A DNA stretch of 64,000 nucleotides from Alphaproteobacteria bacterium (GCA_030065235.1 JASJDC010000007.1:124001-188000); one strand, 5' to 3'; counted from the stretch's first letter, positions 42,095-51,145 are shown. The notes: a model not told the origin generated them from the letters alone. Numbers and translations are program-made.

Positions 42095-44551
42095 ATGGCG
42101 ATGAAGTCTCACGCGCGGGCGGTGGTGATCGGCGGCGGAGTGGTCGGGGTCTCGACCCTGTACCACTTGGCCAAGATGGGCTGGTCGGACGTTGTGCTGA
42201 TCGAGCGCAAGGAGCTGACATCCGGCGTCACCTGGCACGCCGCCGGCCTGTTGCCGCTCTTCAATATGAGCTACTCGGTCGGTCAGATTCACAAATACTC
42301 GGTCAATCTCTACAAGACCCTTGAGGAAGAGACCGGCCAGGATGTCGGCCTGCGCGCGGTCAGCAATATCCGGTTGGCGACCACGCAGGACCGGATGGAT
42401 GAATACCGTCAATATGCCGGCGTCGCCCAAACGATCGGCGTCGCGGTCAATTTCCTCACTCCCGATGAGGTTCTCGCACTCTGGCCGTTGGCCTCGAAGG
42501 ACGGGCTGATCGGCGCGATCCAACAACCCGAGGACGGCTATATTCAACCGGCCGATCTGACCCAGGCGCTGGCGATCGGCGCGCGGGCGCGCGGGGCGGA
42601 GATCTACCGAAACACCTGCGTTGCCGGGATCAGCCGGACGCCGGGCGGCGAATGGCGGGTGGCCACAGATCAAGGCGAGATCACCTGTGAGCATATTGTC
42701 TCGGCGACCGGCTGTTTCGCCCGCCAGACCGGCGCGATGCTGGGTCTCGACGTGCCGGTCATTCCTGTCGAGCACCAATATATCGTCACCGAGCCGCATC
42801 CGAAGATCGAAGAACGCCGGCGCCAGGGAATGCCCGAGATGGGCGTGCTGCGGGAATCCGACGGCTCCTGGTATATGCGCGAGGAGAATGGCGGGCTGAT
42901 CCTCGGCCCCTACGAGGTCGGCGCCCCGGCGGTCTATGTCGACGGGCCGAGCGCGGATTGCGAGTACGAACTGTTCCAGGAGGATCTGGAGCGGCTTGAG
43001 CCGCATATCGAAAGCGCGATGCATCGCGTGCCGATTTTCGCCGAGGCGGGCGTCAAGAAAGTCTATAACGGCGCCATCCCCTATACGCCGGACGGCAGTC
43101 CGATCATCGGCCCGGCCTGGGACCTGCCGAATGTCTGGCTGAACGAGGGCCACAGTTTCGGCATCACCGCCGCCGGCGGCGCCGGCTGGCAATTGGCCGA
43201 ATGGATCGTGAATGGCGAACCGACCATCGATATGCTGGGCGTCGATCCGCGCCGTTTCGGCGAATATGCGGGCCAGTCCTATTTGATCGACAAGAATGAA
43301 GAGGCCTACGCCAACGTCTTCACCGTTCATTACCCGGATGAGGAAAGGCCGGCGGCGCGACCGCTGCGGACCGCGCCCTGCTACGACCGGATGAAGGCGC
43401 TGGGGGCCGTCTTCGGCCAGAAGTTCGGTTGGGAGCGGCCGAATTGGTTCGCGCCGGACGGCGTACCGGCCGAGGAAGATTGGTCCTTCCGCCGCTCCGC
43501 CTGGTTCCCGCATGTGGTCAACGAAGCGCGGAACGTGGCTGAGAATGTCGGCGTTCTCGACATGACGGCCTTTGCGAAATGTCGGGTCTCCGGCCCCGGC
43601 GCCGAGACGTTTCTGGACGAGTTGGTGGCGAATAAGCTGCCAAAATCGGTCGGCCGCGTGGGTCTGTGCCACGCCCTGACCGAAAGCGGCGGGGTCATGT
43701 CGGAATTCACGATCCTGCGTGAGGCGCCGACGCCCGACGGCGATCCCAGCTTCTACCTGGTCTCCGCCGGCGCGCTGCAGCGGCTCGACCATGATTGGCT
43801 GAAGAAAGCCATGCCGAGAGACGGCGGCGTCCAGTTTCAGAACCTGACCAACGCGATGGGCGTCCTGGTCGTGGCCGGGCCGAAATCGCGGACGCTGATG
43901 GAACGGGTCAGCCGCGACGATTTCTCGAGTGACGGTTTCAAATGGCTCACCGGGCGCTGGGTCAATGTCGGATTGGCGCCGTCTTTGGCCGTGCGCGTGA
44001 ATTTCGTCGGGGAGTTGGGCTGGGAGCTGCATCACCCGATCGAATATCAGAACCACATTTTCGATCGCTTGATCCAAGCCGGGGGCGACCTGGGCCTGAA
44101 GCCATTCGGTATTCGCGCCATGGACATGTTGCGCATTGAAAAGTCGTACCGGATGATCGGGACTGAGCTCTCGATCGAATACTCCGCCTATGAGAGCAGG
44201 CTGGATCGATTCGTCCATCCCGACAAAGGCGCCTTCAAGGGCCGCGACGCGGTGGTGCGAGACCGCGAGGCGGGCCCGAAAAACACGTTGGTGACCTTGG
44301 AGGTGCATGATGTCGAGGAGGCGGACGCTCTGGGCAACAACCCGGTGACGCTGGACGGCGCGGTCATCGGCCGCGCCACCTCCGGCGCTTATGGGCCGCG
44401 TCTCGGCAAGTCGATGGCCCTGGCGATGATCGATACGGCCCACGCCAAGGTGGGCGCCGCATTCGAGATGGACATCTTGGGCCGGATCCACAAGGTGACG
44501 GTCCTGCCGGAGAGCCCCTACGATCCTGACAATGAACGGCTGAGAGCCTGA
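42095..44551 (+). CDS. FAD-dependent dehydrogenase with GcvT domain (second DMGDH/sarcosine-dehydrogenase-like)
   Basis: The product is 818 aa from the ATG at 42095, chosen for the GGGGAAG six bases upstream and by analogy with the related gene at 31090-33516, whose N-terminus (MKSH) aligns. It has the same plan: VVIGGGVVGVSTLYHL FAD loop, VTWHAAG with His48 as the likely covalent FAD site, and a C-terminal GcvT half (CRVSGPGAETFLDELVANKLP, GELGWELHHPIEYQ, MDMLRIEKSYRMIGTELS). The product of demethylation would be 5,10-methylene-tetrahydrofolate. It is clearly diverged from its paralogue (for example LLPLFNMSYSVGQ vs GFHTLNGDPNVAK), so the two probably act on different methylated amines. Confidence 0.9.
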   Translation: MAMKSHARAVVIGGGVVGVSTLYHLAKMGWSDVVLIERKELTSGVTWHAAGLLPLFNMSYSVGQIHKYSVNLYKTLEEETGQDVGLRAVSNIRLATTQDRMDEYRQYAGVAQTIGVAVNFLTPDEVLALWPLASKDGLIGAIQQPEDGYIQPADLTQALAIGARARGAEIYRNTCVAGISRTPGGEWRVATDQGEITCEHIVSATGCFARQTGAMLGLDVPVIPVEHQYIVTEPHPKIEERRRQGMPEMGVLRESDGSWYMREENGGLILGPYEVGAPAVYVDGPSADCEYELFQEDLERLEPHIESAMHRVPIFAEAGVKKVYNGAIPYTPDGSPIIGPAWDLPNVWLNEGHSFGITAAGGAGWQLAEWIVNGEPTIDMLGVDPRRFGEYAGQSYLIDKNEEAYANVFTVHYPDEERPAARPLRTAPCYDRMKALGAVFGQKFGWERPNWFAPDGVPAEEDWSFRRSAWFPHVVNEARNVAENVGVLDMTAFAKCRVSGPGAETFLDELVANKLPKSVGRVGLCHALTESGGVMSEFTILREAPTPDGDPSFYLVSAGALQRLDHDWLKKAMPRDGGVQFQNLTNAMGVLVVAGPKSRTLMERVSRDDFSSDGFKWLTGRWVNVGLAPSLAVRVNFVGELGWELHHPIEYQNHIFDRLIQAGGDLGLKPFGIRAMDMLRIEKSYRMIGTELSIEYSAYESRLDRFVHPDKGAFKGRDAVVRDREAGPKNTLVTLEVHDVEEADALGNNPVTLDGAVIGRATSGAYGPRLGKSMALAMIDTAHAKVGAAFEMDILGRIHKVTVLPESPYDPDNERLRA

Positions 44552-44687
44552 AGGTCTCTGTCGAGACCGCTTAGACCCGCGCGGCGCCGGGCGCGGGCCT
44601 TGGCATTGCCGCAAGGCGGATTCTTGGATAGTAGAAAAACAAAGCCGCGCACATGTCGCAGAAGCGGCGTTGTCGAGAAGGTGAGGC

Positions 44688-44990
44688 ATGGACTATTCAA
44701 TCCATAGTGACCCGGAAACCTGCAGGATTGTCTTCAGCGGTAAGTTTGGGTTCTCCGACAGCGCCAATATTCGCAAACTGATTGGAAGTCTCGCCGACCA
44801 TAAAGGCAAGGAGGTGGTGCTCGATCTGACCGATCTGGAGGCGATCGATTCCGCCGGCCTCGGAATGATCATCCTGTTGAACGACGCCGCTCAGGAGAAA
44901 GAACTGCGAATTCGCCTCACCGGCGCCGGCGGGCAAGTTCGGAAAATGCTCGATATCTCTAACTTCGCCGAACTCATGGCGATCGACTAG
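44688..44990 (+). CDS. STAS-domain anti-sigma factor antagonist
   Basis: The product is 100 aa, a single STAS domain: CRIVFSGKFGFSDSANIRKLIGSL, then EVVLDLTDLEAIDSAGLGMIILLNDAA. The phosphorylation site is Ser55 in DSAGLG. These proteins bind a serine kinase/anti-sigma factor when dephosphorylated. The next gene, 54 bases downstream, encodes both a candidate kinase and a PP2C phosphatase for it. Upstream 136 bases contain a short hairpin GGTCTC-TGTC-GAGACC without a T-tract. It acts in the cytoplasm. Confidence 0.93.
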   Translation: MDYSIHSDPETCRIVFSGKFGFSDSANIRKLIGSLADHKGKEVVLDLTDLEAIDSAGLGMIILLNDAAQEKELRIRLTGAGGQVRKMLDISNFAELMAID

Positions 44991-45044
44991 GCGCCGTTCG
45001 GCCTGGGATCGCCGGACAGTCCCGATGACTGCGGCCCCAAGACG

Positions 45045-47072
45045 ATGACCAACACGGACATACGGGACGCGCCACGGCCGATAGCCCTGATCGACGGCGG
45101 CGTCCATCCTGGGATTTTACGCAGGGTCCAAGCGGACCTGGCCGGTCGCTTGGACCGACGAACCAGCTTGGACCGCAAACGCGACCCGGACGGTTTGATC
45201 AGGATTGGGTCGACGCCCGGGCAAGAGGCCAGCTTGCTGGTCACCCTCTATGCCGACGAGACCGCGTTGAAGGCGATCGCAGCGCCGCCCTTCGTCGGTC
45301 TTTTGGAGGTCGGCCAGGGCGGACAGCTTGACGATGTGTTGCCGCCTTTCGCCGAGCTGCCCGCCTTTTTCTCGGCGATGACATGCCGGACCGCGCTCGC
45401 CGCTGGGACGTCGACACATCTCGCCGCTCAACTCGGGCAAGCCGCTGAACTGTCTGCCGATACGATCAGCGACCTGACGACCTGTCTTCGTGAATTGCTC
45501 GTAAATGCTGTCGTGCATGGCAGTCTGGGATTGACACTCGAACCGGACGATCAATTGGATCAACTGGTCAGTTATTCGCAGCAAGTGGATACTCTCATCG
45601 CTGATCCGGCTCACGGCGATAAACGCGTCTATATCGGCGCCTGGATCGCTGATGGCGCGCTGCATGTGACTGTGGCGGATCAGGGGCCCGGCTTCGTCAT
45701 TGGGGTCGACCCGTCAAGCGCTGAGTCGAGTTGGAGCGAGTCGATCCGCCGCGTCAGCGGCCGCGGGCTGGAGCTGGTCGACGCGCTCGCCCTGTCGCTG
45801 ACGACGGATCCCGCCAGCGCGAGCGTCACATTCTCTTTGCCCGCCGGCCCCGGCCTGGACGATTCTGAAGAGCGCGAGAACGAAGCGCTCCGCGCATCGC
45901 TTCTGCGGTCCGTGAAGGATTGCATCGTGGTTGTCGCCGACGACCAGGAAATCCCCTTGACGCTGATGCGCCTGTTTCTGGAGAGCGCGGGCTATCACAA
46001 TGTCATCGCCGCGCGCGATGGGGCTGAGGCGTTGGAAGCGGTTCTGGAGAATAACGCCGATCTTGCCGTGCTGGATGTCGAAATGCCGGGGCTTTCAGGC
46101 TTCGAGGTCATTGAGCGATTGCGCGCTCGAGCCCGGACCCGCCGGCTGCCGGTGATCGTCGTTAGCGCCCACGGCGACACGGACTTTCGAAACAAGGCGC
46201 TCTCGATCGGCGCGACAGACGTTTTGACCAAACCAATCGTCCAGGAACTGCTGCAAGACCGGGTTCGGCTCCATTTGGAGAACCGGTTAATGATGCGCGA
46301 ACTCAACGCCTTCCGGCGGCGCGTTGGCGAAGAGTTGGACAGCGCGCGTCGCATGCAGCAGGACCTTTTTCCGACGGCGCAGGACGTCGCCGCGGTCAGC
46401 GCATCCTTCGGCGTTCGGCTTTGGACACATCACCGCGCCTCGTCCGAGTTGGGCGGCGATCTCTGGCGCGTCGATCCGCTCGGGCCTGACCGGTTTTCGA
46501 CCTTGTTGGTCGACTTTACCGGGCATGGCGTTGGGTCGGCGTTAAACACGTTTAGGCTGCATACGCTGCTGTCCGAGTTGAACATGCGGGACATGGCTCC
46601 CAGCGCGGTTCTGAGCCTGCTGAACGCTCGCCTCTATGATTTGCTGACGCGAGGACAATTCGCCACGGCGTTCTACGCGGTCATTGACACCAAACGACGC
46701 GAAGTCGTGTATGCGTCGGCGGGCGCGCCGGAGCCGTTTGTGGGGCGCTGGGGCAGCGCCGAGATCGATGTTTGGGAATCCCGCGGCTTGCCGTTGGGCG
46801 TTTCGCAGAAGGCGCGTTACGCCGACCGCACGCTCGCCTTGCCGAAAGGCGGCTATCTGTTCTTGGCGTCAGACGCGTTGGCGGAATCGCCTTTGGCCGA
46901 CTCTCAGCCGCCGTTGGGCGTGGAAGGGGCGGCGGCTCTGGTCGGCGCGGTCGCCGAACAATCGGTGGATCGCGCCAAGAACTCGCCGTTGGAGCGTCTG
47001 CTCGGTCGTTTCTACGATTTGGCGGAGAAGCCGCTGCATGACGACCTAACGCTGCTCTGGATGGAGTTGTAA
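45045..47072 (+). CDS. Serine kinase - receiver - PP2C phosphatase fusion (SypE-like)
   Basis: The product is 675 aa. Order: an N-terminal region (1-120) I cannot assign; an RsbW-like HATPase (about 125-268) with Glu150-x3-Asn154, D212-x-G-x-G216 and G239-x-G241-L; a CheY-type receiver (about 292-415) with phospho-acceptor Asp344 (LDVEMPG) and Lys396; a coiled linker; and a SpoIIE/PP2C domain (about 430-672) with Asp472 (LGGDLW), Asp490 (DFTGHG) and later Asp residues (LASDAL, HDDLTLL). So one polypeptide may phosphorylate and dephosphorylate the upstream STAS protein, switched by the receiver. That order matches Vibrio fischeri SypE. No cognate histidine kinase or sigma factor is adjacent. 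Confidence 0.9.
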   Translation: MTNTDIRDAPRPIALIDGGVHPGILRRVQADLAGRLDRRTSLDRKRDPDGLIRIGSTPGQEASLLVTLYADETALKAIAAPPFVGLLEVGQGGQLDDVLPPFAELPAFFSAMTCRTALAAGTSTHLAAQLGQAAELSADTISDLTTCLRELLVNAVVHGSLGLTLEPDDQLDQLVSYSQQVDTLIADPAHGDKRVYIGAWIADGALHVTVADQGPGFVIGVDPSSAESSWSESIRRVSGRGLELVDALALSLTTDPASASVTFSLPAGPGLDDSEERENEALRASLLRSVKDCIVVVADDQEIPLTLMRLFLESAGYHNVIAARDGAEALEAVLENNADLAVLDVEMPGLSGFEVIERLRARARTRRLPVIVVSAHGDTDFRNKALSIGATDVLTKPIVQELLQDRVRLHLENRLMMRELNAFRRRVGEELDSARRMQQDLFPTAQDVAAVSASFGVRLWTHHRASSELGGDLWRVDPLGPDRFSTLLVDFTGHGVGSALNTFRLHTLLSELNMRDMAPSAVLSLLNARLYDLLTRGQFATAFYAVIDTKRREVVYASAGAPEPFVGRWGSAEIDVWESRGLPLGVSQKARYADRTLALPKGGYLFLASDALAESPLADSQPPLGVEGAAALVGAVAEQSVDRAKNSPLERLLGRFYDLAEKPLHDDLTLLWMEL

Positions 47073-47087
47073 CGGCCTGGCGGAAAG

Positions 47088-48269
47088 TTAGGAAACCACC
47101 GCTTCCCTGACGTCAGGCTGGCCGCGCACCAGCTCTCTTTTCGAATCATAGAAAGGCACGGTGGTTACGGTCGCGCCTCGATCTTCCTGCGGCATGTAGA
47201 CTATGGCGCTCTCATCCAAGCCGACCGGGAAGGGCGCGTAGGCGAGGCCGATATTCTGTTTCAGTCTTGGCGAATAGACGCAGCTGGTCAGAAGACCCAT
47301 GCCATAGGCCCCAAACGAGACCTGCCAGCGATGCTCGTTCACCGGCAGCGGGTCGCCGTCGATGATCAGACCGACCATCTTCTGCGTCACGCCCTCCGCG
47401 TCCATCCGGCGCAACGCGTCGATCGACATGCAGGCGTCCGACGGCAGGTCGAGATCGACCAGGCGCGACAGGCAGACTTCAAAAGGGTTGTTCTCCAGCG
47501 TCATGTCCGCGCCGTAGGAGAGCAGCCCGGCCTCGATCCGGCGGATCGCGTTGGGCGCGCCTGGCTTGGCGCCATACGGCCTGCCCTCCTCAAACAACCG
47601 TTCCCAAAGATCGTCGCCGCGTGTGTGATCAAGCAGGAAAATCTCGTAGCCGCGCTCGTTGCTCCAGCCGGTGCGGGAGATCAGGATCGGCGTCCCGTCC
47701 AACTCGGTCTCCCGGAAATGGAAATATTTCAAATCGTCGATCCAATCGCCGACCAGCCCGCGCATCAGAGCATGGGATTTCGGCCCCTGGATTTGAACCG
47801 GCGAGGCGTCCGGCTCGCTGACAGTCACGTCGAACTCTTTCGCCCAGGCGACGCCCTTGGCCCAGAGCAGCACGTCGCTGTCGGCCAGCGACAGCCAGTA
47901 TTTGTCCGGCGCCAGGCACAGCACGACGGGATCGTTGACGATACCGCCATCCTGATCGCAGAGCAGGGCGTAGCGGGCGCGGCCCGGTTGCAGAGTCGAC
48001 AAATTCCGCGGCGTCAGAAGCTGCGTCAATTTCAGCGCATCCGGCCCTTCGATCTGAACCTGCCGTTCGACCGCCACATCCCAGATCGTGACGGCGTTGA
48101 TGAGGTTCCAGAAATCCGCCTCCGGCCCCTCATACCAGAGCGGCATATACATGTGATTGTATATCGTATAGGCCGTACAGCCATATCGCCGCGTCGCGTC
48201 GAAGAACGGCGATTTGCGCACTCTGGCGCCGAAGGCGGTGGTCGGTTGTTGCGGGGAAGCGTCTGACAT
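47088..48269 (-). CDS. GcvT-family methyltransferase, DmdA-like
   Basis: The product is 393 aa from Met MSDASPQQP at 48269. It is a stand-alone aminomethyltransferase-fold protein. Several blocks match what I know of DmdA, the tetrahydrofolate-dependent DMSP demethylase: TIWDVAVERQVQIEGPDA, LLTPRNLSTL, CDQDGGIVNDPVVL, YWLSLADSDVLLWAKGVAW, PVQIQGPKSHALM and RIEAGLLSYGADMT. The resemblance is to the family and not proof of DMSP use, since DmdA-like paralogues act on other methylated compounds. It is 151 bases after the GNAT gene, same strand, and converges on the SypE-like gene (15 bases). Confidence 0.75.
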   Translation of the reverse strand: MSDASPQQPTTAFGARVRKSPFFDATRRYGCTAYTIYNHMYMPLWYEGPEADFWNLINAVTIWDVAVERQVQIEGPDALKLTQLLTPRNLSTLQPGRARYALLCDQDGGIVNDPVVLCLAPDKYWLSLADSDVLLWAKGVAWAKEFDVTVSEPDASPVQIQGPKSHALMRGLVGDWIDDLKYFHFRETELDGTPILISRTGWSNERGYEIFLLDHTRGDDLWERLFEEGRPYGAKPGAPNAIRRIEAGLLSYGADMTLENNPFEVCLSRLVDLDLPSDACMSIDALRRMDAEGVTQKMVGLIIDGDPLPVNEHRWQVSFGAYGMGLLTSCVYSPRLKQNIGLAYAPFPVGLDESAIVYMPQEDRGATVTTVPFYDSKRELVRGQPDVREAVVS

Positions 48270-48420
48270 GGCGTCTGAACCTTGAACTGACAAAGGCGAG
48301 CCGCTCCATGTCCGCATGCGATAGGAAACGGCGCGACACACTGGCGACGCGGAAGGTCTCTGACTGCCGGGAAAGCGGCGTATTCCTGATCTAATCGCGT
48401 CGTTTTCAGACCGCGTCGAC

Positions 48421-48870
48421 TCAGAGCGGTTTTTTGAAACCTTCGTGGGTCGCTTCGAAACCCAGCTTCTTGTAGAAGCGGGCCGCGTCCGTGCGGCTCT
48501 TGTTCATGGTCAGTTGGATCAGGCCGCAACCCCGAGCCCGCGCCGCTTCCTCAACATAGGCGAACAGTGTTGCGCCGAGGCCGGCGCTGCGCCGGTCGGC
48601 CGCGACCCGGACCCCTTCGACCAGCGCGCGGGTCGTGGCGGTCATTGAGATGTTGGGAATGAAGGTGACCTGCAGCGTTGCGACGATCACGCCATCCGCT
48701 TCGCCGACGATCAGCCGCGTGCTGGAATCGGATGCAATCGCATCGAAGGCCCGGTAGTAGGGTTCCATGTCAGACAGGTCGGCGGTTTCGCGGCCGCGGC
48801 CGAGCCGGTCGTCCGCCAACAGGGCGACGATGGCCGGCAGGTCGGCCCGGACGGCGTCCCGGATATTCAT
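48421..48870 (-). CDS. GNAT-family N-acetyltransferase
   Basis: The product is 149 aa. Motif A reads VRVAADRRSAGLGATLFAYVEEAARARGC, with the R-x-x-G-L-G loop near residue 100, and motif B LTMNKSRTDAARFYKKLGFEATHEGFKK. The start MNIRDAVRADLPAIVALLADD is typical. Its ATG overlaps the stop of the upstream gene by 4 bases (ATGA), so it is translationally coupled. The preceding VIVATLQVTFIPNISM is the usual beta-strand pair. The acceptor substrate is unknown. Confidence 0.9.
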   Translation of the reverse strand: MNIRDAVRADLPAIVALLADDRLGRGRETADLSDMEPYYRAFDAIASDSSTRLIVGEADGVIVATLQVTFIPNISMTATTRALVEGVRVAADRRSAGLGATLFAYVEEAARARGCGLIQLTMNKSRTDAARFYKKLGFEATHEGFKKPL

Positions 48871-50030
48871 GGCGACGAGCCGGTCGATTGCGCCCCGACC
48901 TTAGCGGTCGGCAACGTCGCCGCCAGACGGAGAAAGGACTGGGCGCGACCGAACGGCGCCGTCACACCGGCCGCGATCGCCGCCGCCCGTTGATGCGCGC
49001 GCGCCAGGACGTCCGGCGGGGCCGCGCCGCTCCGCAAGCCCGTGAGCAGAAATACGCGCCGCTGTGCGGGGGCGACCGCCGCGATCGCTTGTTCGGCCCG
49101 CCAAAGGTCCGAACCGGTCGAGTCCTGCGCTGGATCATGAGACCTGTGGCCGGCCGCCGCGGCGAGTTGAAGGTAGAGGCGCGCGCGATATCCGGGGATC
49201 GGGTTTTCACCGGCCAGGGCCCGGGCTTTTCGGCGGAAGGCCGCGACCGCGCTGTGTTGATACAGAAGGATCCAGGCCGACCCAATTTCAAAATTCGCGT
49301 AGGCGCGGGCGTGGGCGCCGTCGAGGTTGGTTTGGGCCGCTGCAGCCTCGTCGAGGAGCGCCTGCGCCCGGTCGATTGCGCCGGCCTGAGCGGCCTCCGT
49401 CGCTCGACGCGCCAGACTTACCGCTCGGAAGGGTTCGAGTTTGGGCGTCGGCGTTGTTTCGTCGGGCCCCGTGAGGGCCGCATTGATGGCGTCGGCGATT
49501 CTGAGCGCGTAGCGCGGGTCGTCGACCAACGCGATGATTGTCGTCGCGTCCCGATAGAGCCCGGCTCGGACGAGTTCTCCGGCGATCGCCTCCAGCATCC
49601 AGTCGCGGCGTTCGCGATCGTCGATCCGATAGGCCTGGGCGAGGGCCTCGCGCAGCAGGCAGGCTCGGTTTGGCGTCGTCAAGCAGGCGGCAAGGTCTTC
49701 CCCAAGCGGCTCAGGAACCCTTTTTTCCGCTTTCAGCGCGCTATAGGTCCGGTCGGTTTCCAAGCGCGTCAGGGCGCCGCGGCGCCCGGCGTCGCGCAGG
49801 GCGGCGATTTCGCGGCGCAGATGGGTCAGATCCGGAGCTTCGCCCGGCTGTGCGCCGATCCCGGCTGCGGCCTCTTCCCGACCCGGATCGTGATGCGGCG
49901 CCAGCGCCGTCCGGGCTGGCGAGACCGGAGCCGCCGCCAGCAGAAAGAAGAGCGCGCCCGCTGAGAGACTGAGCATGGTCGGCAAGACGGCCAACCCTTT
50001 GTGTCTGCGGTGTTTTGGCATGCGCAGCAT
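48867..50030 (-). CDS. Exported protein with helical repeats
   Basis: The product is 387 aa. I do not recognise a family. Residues 10-38 (HKGLAVLPTMLSLSAGALFFLLAAAPVSPA) form a signal peptide or anchor. The rest is Ala/Arg-rich and strongly helical, with segments of about 34 residues that look like degenerate tetratricopeptide-type repeats (RRATEAAQAGAIDRAQALLDEAAAAQ; WRAEQAIAAVAPAQRRVFLLTGL). It has a pair of cysteines in AACLTTPNRACLL. It is divergent from dgcN (100 bases between starts) and leads a coupled pair with the GNAT gene. A periplasmic structural role is possible; no function is claimed. Confidence 0.75.
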   Translation of the reverse strand: MLRMPKHRRHKGLAVLPTMLSLSAGALFFLLAAAPVSPARTALAPHHDPGREEAAAGIGAQPGEAPDLTHLRREIAALRDAGRRGALTRLETDRTYSALKAEKRVPEPLGEDLAACLTTPNRACLLREALAQAYRIDDRERRDWMLEAIAGELVRAGLYRDATTIIALVDDPRYALRIADAINAALTGPDETTPTPKLEPFRAVSLARRATEAAQAGAIDRAQALLDEAAAAQTNLDGAHARAYANFEIGSAWILLYQHSAVAAFRRKARALAGENPIPGYRARLYLQLAAAAGHRSHDPAQDSTGSDLWRAEQAIAAVAPAQRRVFLLTGLRSGAAPPDVLARAHQRAAAIAAGVTAPFGRAQSFLRLAATLPTAKVGAQSTGSSP

Positions 50031-50129
50031 CCCTTCCGATCACGCGGCGCGCAGCTTGACCTCCCACGCTTTCCCGGTCAATCAGTAGTCAGGCGCAGCG
50101 CCCGGCGCGAGCACTTCAAGGAAACGCGG

Positions 50130-51125
50130 ATGTCGATTAAACAACCCTATTTGATGTTCCTCGGGGACGCGCCAGATCAGTTGGCGGCCAAGGTCGCCAG
50201 CGGTGTGCAGATGTGGCGGCCTGACGTCTGCCTGGGCCAGTATCGCCTGCCGGGTTGTCAGGCGGATCTCGGCCTGCCGGACATGACAATCGCCGAGGCG
50301 AAGGCGGCCGGCGTCGAGACTGTGGTCGTCGGCGTGGCCAACCGGGGCGGTGTGATCCCGGATTCATGGCGGAAATCCCTGGTCGAAGCGATCGAGGCGG
50401 GTTTGGATGTCGCCAGCGGTCTGCATACGCGCCTTGCTGATATTCCAGAAATCGCTCAGGCCGCGGCGGATCACGGCGGCGCCCTGTTCGATGTGCGCCA
50501 TCCGACGCGCGCCTTCGAGGTTGGGCATGGCGAGCGGACGCCGGGCAAACGGCTGTTGACCGTCGGCACGGATTGCTCGATCGGCAAGATGTTCACCTCG
50601 CTGGCGATCGAAAAGGAAATGCGCGCCCGCGCCATGAAGGTCGATTTCCGCGCTACCGGCCAGACCGGCATCTTTATCGTCGGCGATGGGGTCAGCGTCG
50701 ACGCCGTGGTTGCGGATTTTATTTCCGGCGCCACCGAATGGCTCTGTCCGCCGAACGAGCCGGACCATTGGGACGTGATCGAAGGTCAGGGCAGCCTGTT
50801 CCATGCCTCTTTCGCCGGCGTTTCGCTCGGTCTTCTGCATGGCGCGCGGGCGGACGCGCTGGTGCTCTGTCACGAGCCGACGCGGACCCATATGCGCGGC
50901 TTGCCGAATCACGCGCTGCCGGACCTGAAGGCGGCCATCGCCCTGAACGAGCAATGCGGCCGCCTGACCAATCCGGATTGTCGTGTGGTCGGCGTTTCCG
51001 TCAACACCGCTGCGTTGGCGGAAGATCAGGCGCGCGCTTGTCTCGACGCCGTCGCCGCGGAGACGGGACTGCCGACGGTGGACGCTTACCGCTTCGGCGC
51101 CGGCCCGCTGGTCGACGCGCTCTGA
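50130..51125 (+). CDS. dgcN: D-glutamate N-acetyltransferase DgcN (DUF1611)
   Basis: The product is 331 aa from Met MSIKQPYLMFLGD at 50130; an ORF extension upstream overlaps the divergent gene start region. It is a DUF1611 protein: RPDVCLGQYRLPGCQADLGLPDMTIAEA, a nucleotide-binding loop GTDCSIGKM, and LVLCHEPTRTHMRGLPNHALPDL. The family is known as DgcN when paired with a dipeptide-epimerase-type racemase, acetylating D-Glu for DgcA to convert to the L form. The next gene is exactly that partner. A Rossmann/P-loop type cytoplasmic enzyme. The pair is found in marine alpha- and gammaproteobacteria. Confidence 0.9.
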   Translation: MSIKQPYLMFLGDAPDQLAAKVASGVQMWRPDVCLGQYRLPGCQADLGLPDMTIAEAKAAGVETVVVGVANRGGVIPDSWRKSLVEAIEAGLDVASGLHTRLADIPEIAQAAADHGGALFDVRHPTRAFEVGHGERTPGKRLLTVGTDCSIGKMFTSLAIEKEMRARAMKVDFRATGQTGIFIVGDGVSVDAVVADFISGATEWLCPPNEPDHWDVIEGQGSLFHASFAGVSLGLLHGARADALVLCHEPTRTHMRGLPNHALPDLKAAIALNEQCGRLTNPDCRVVGVSVNTAALAEDQARACLDAVAAETGLPTVDAYRFGAGPLVDAL

Positions 51126-51145
51126 CCCGGCGCGGGGAGGGCGCG

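Noticed and set aside
44552-44580. GGTCTC-TGTC-GAGACC hairpin as a terminator after the second FAD-GcvT gene
   Set aside because: The stem is only six base pairs and no T-tract follows.
42005-44689. 894-codon open frame on the minus strand opposite the second FAD-GcvT gene
   Set aside because: It is the antisense shadow of a strongly conserved coding gene in high-G+C DNA. Its translation shows no domain or plausible start.
50573-51145. N-terminal extension of dgcA by about 190 residues
   Set aside because: It is the shadow of dgcN in another frame; a GTG with a strong ribosome site gives the right family start.
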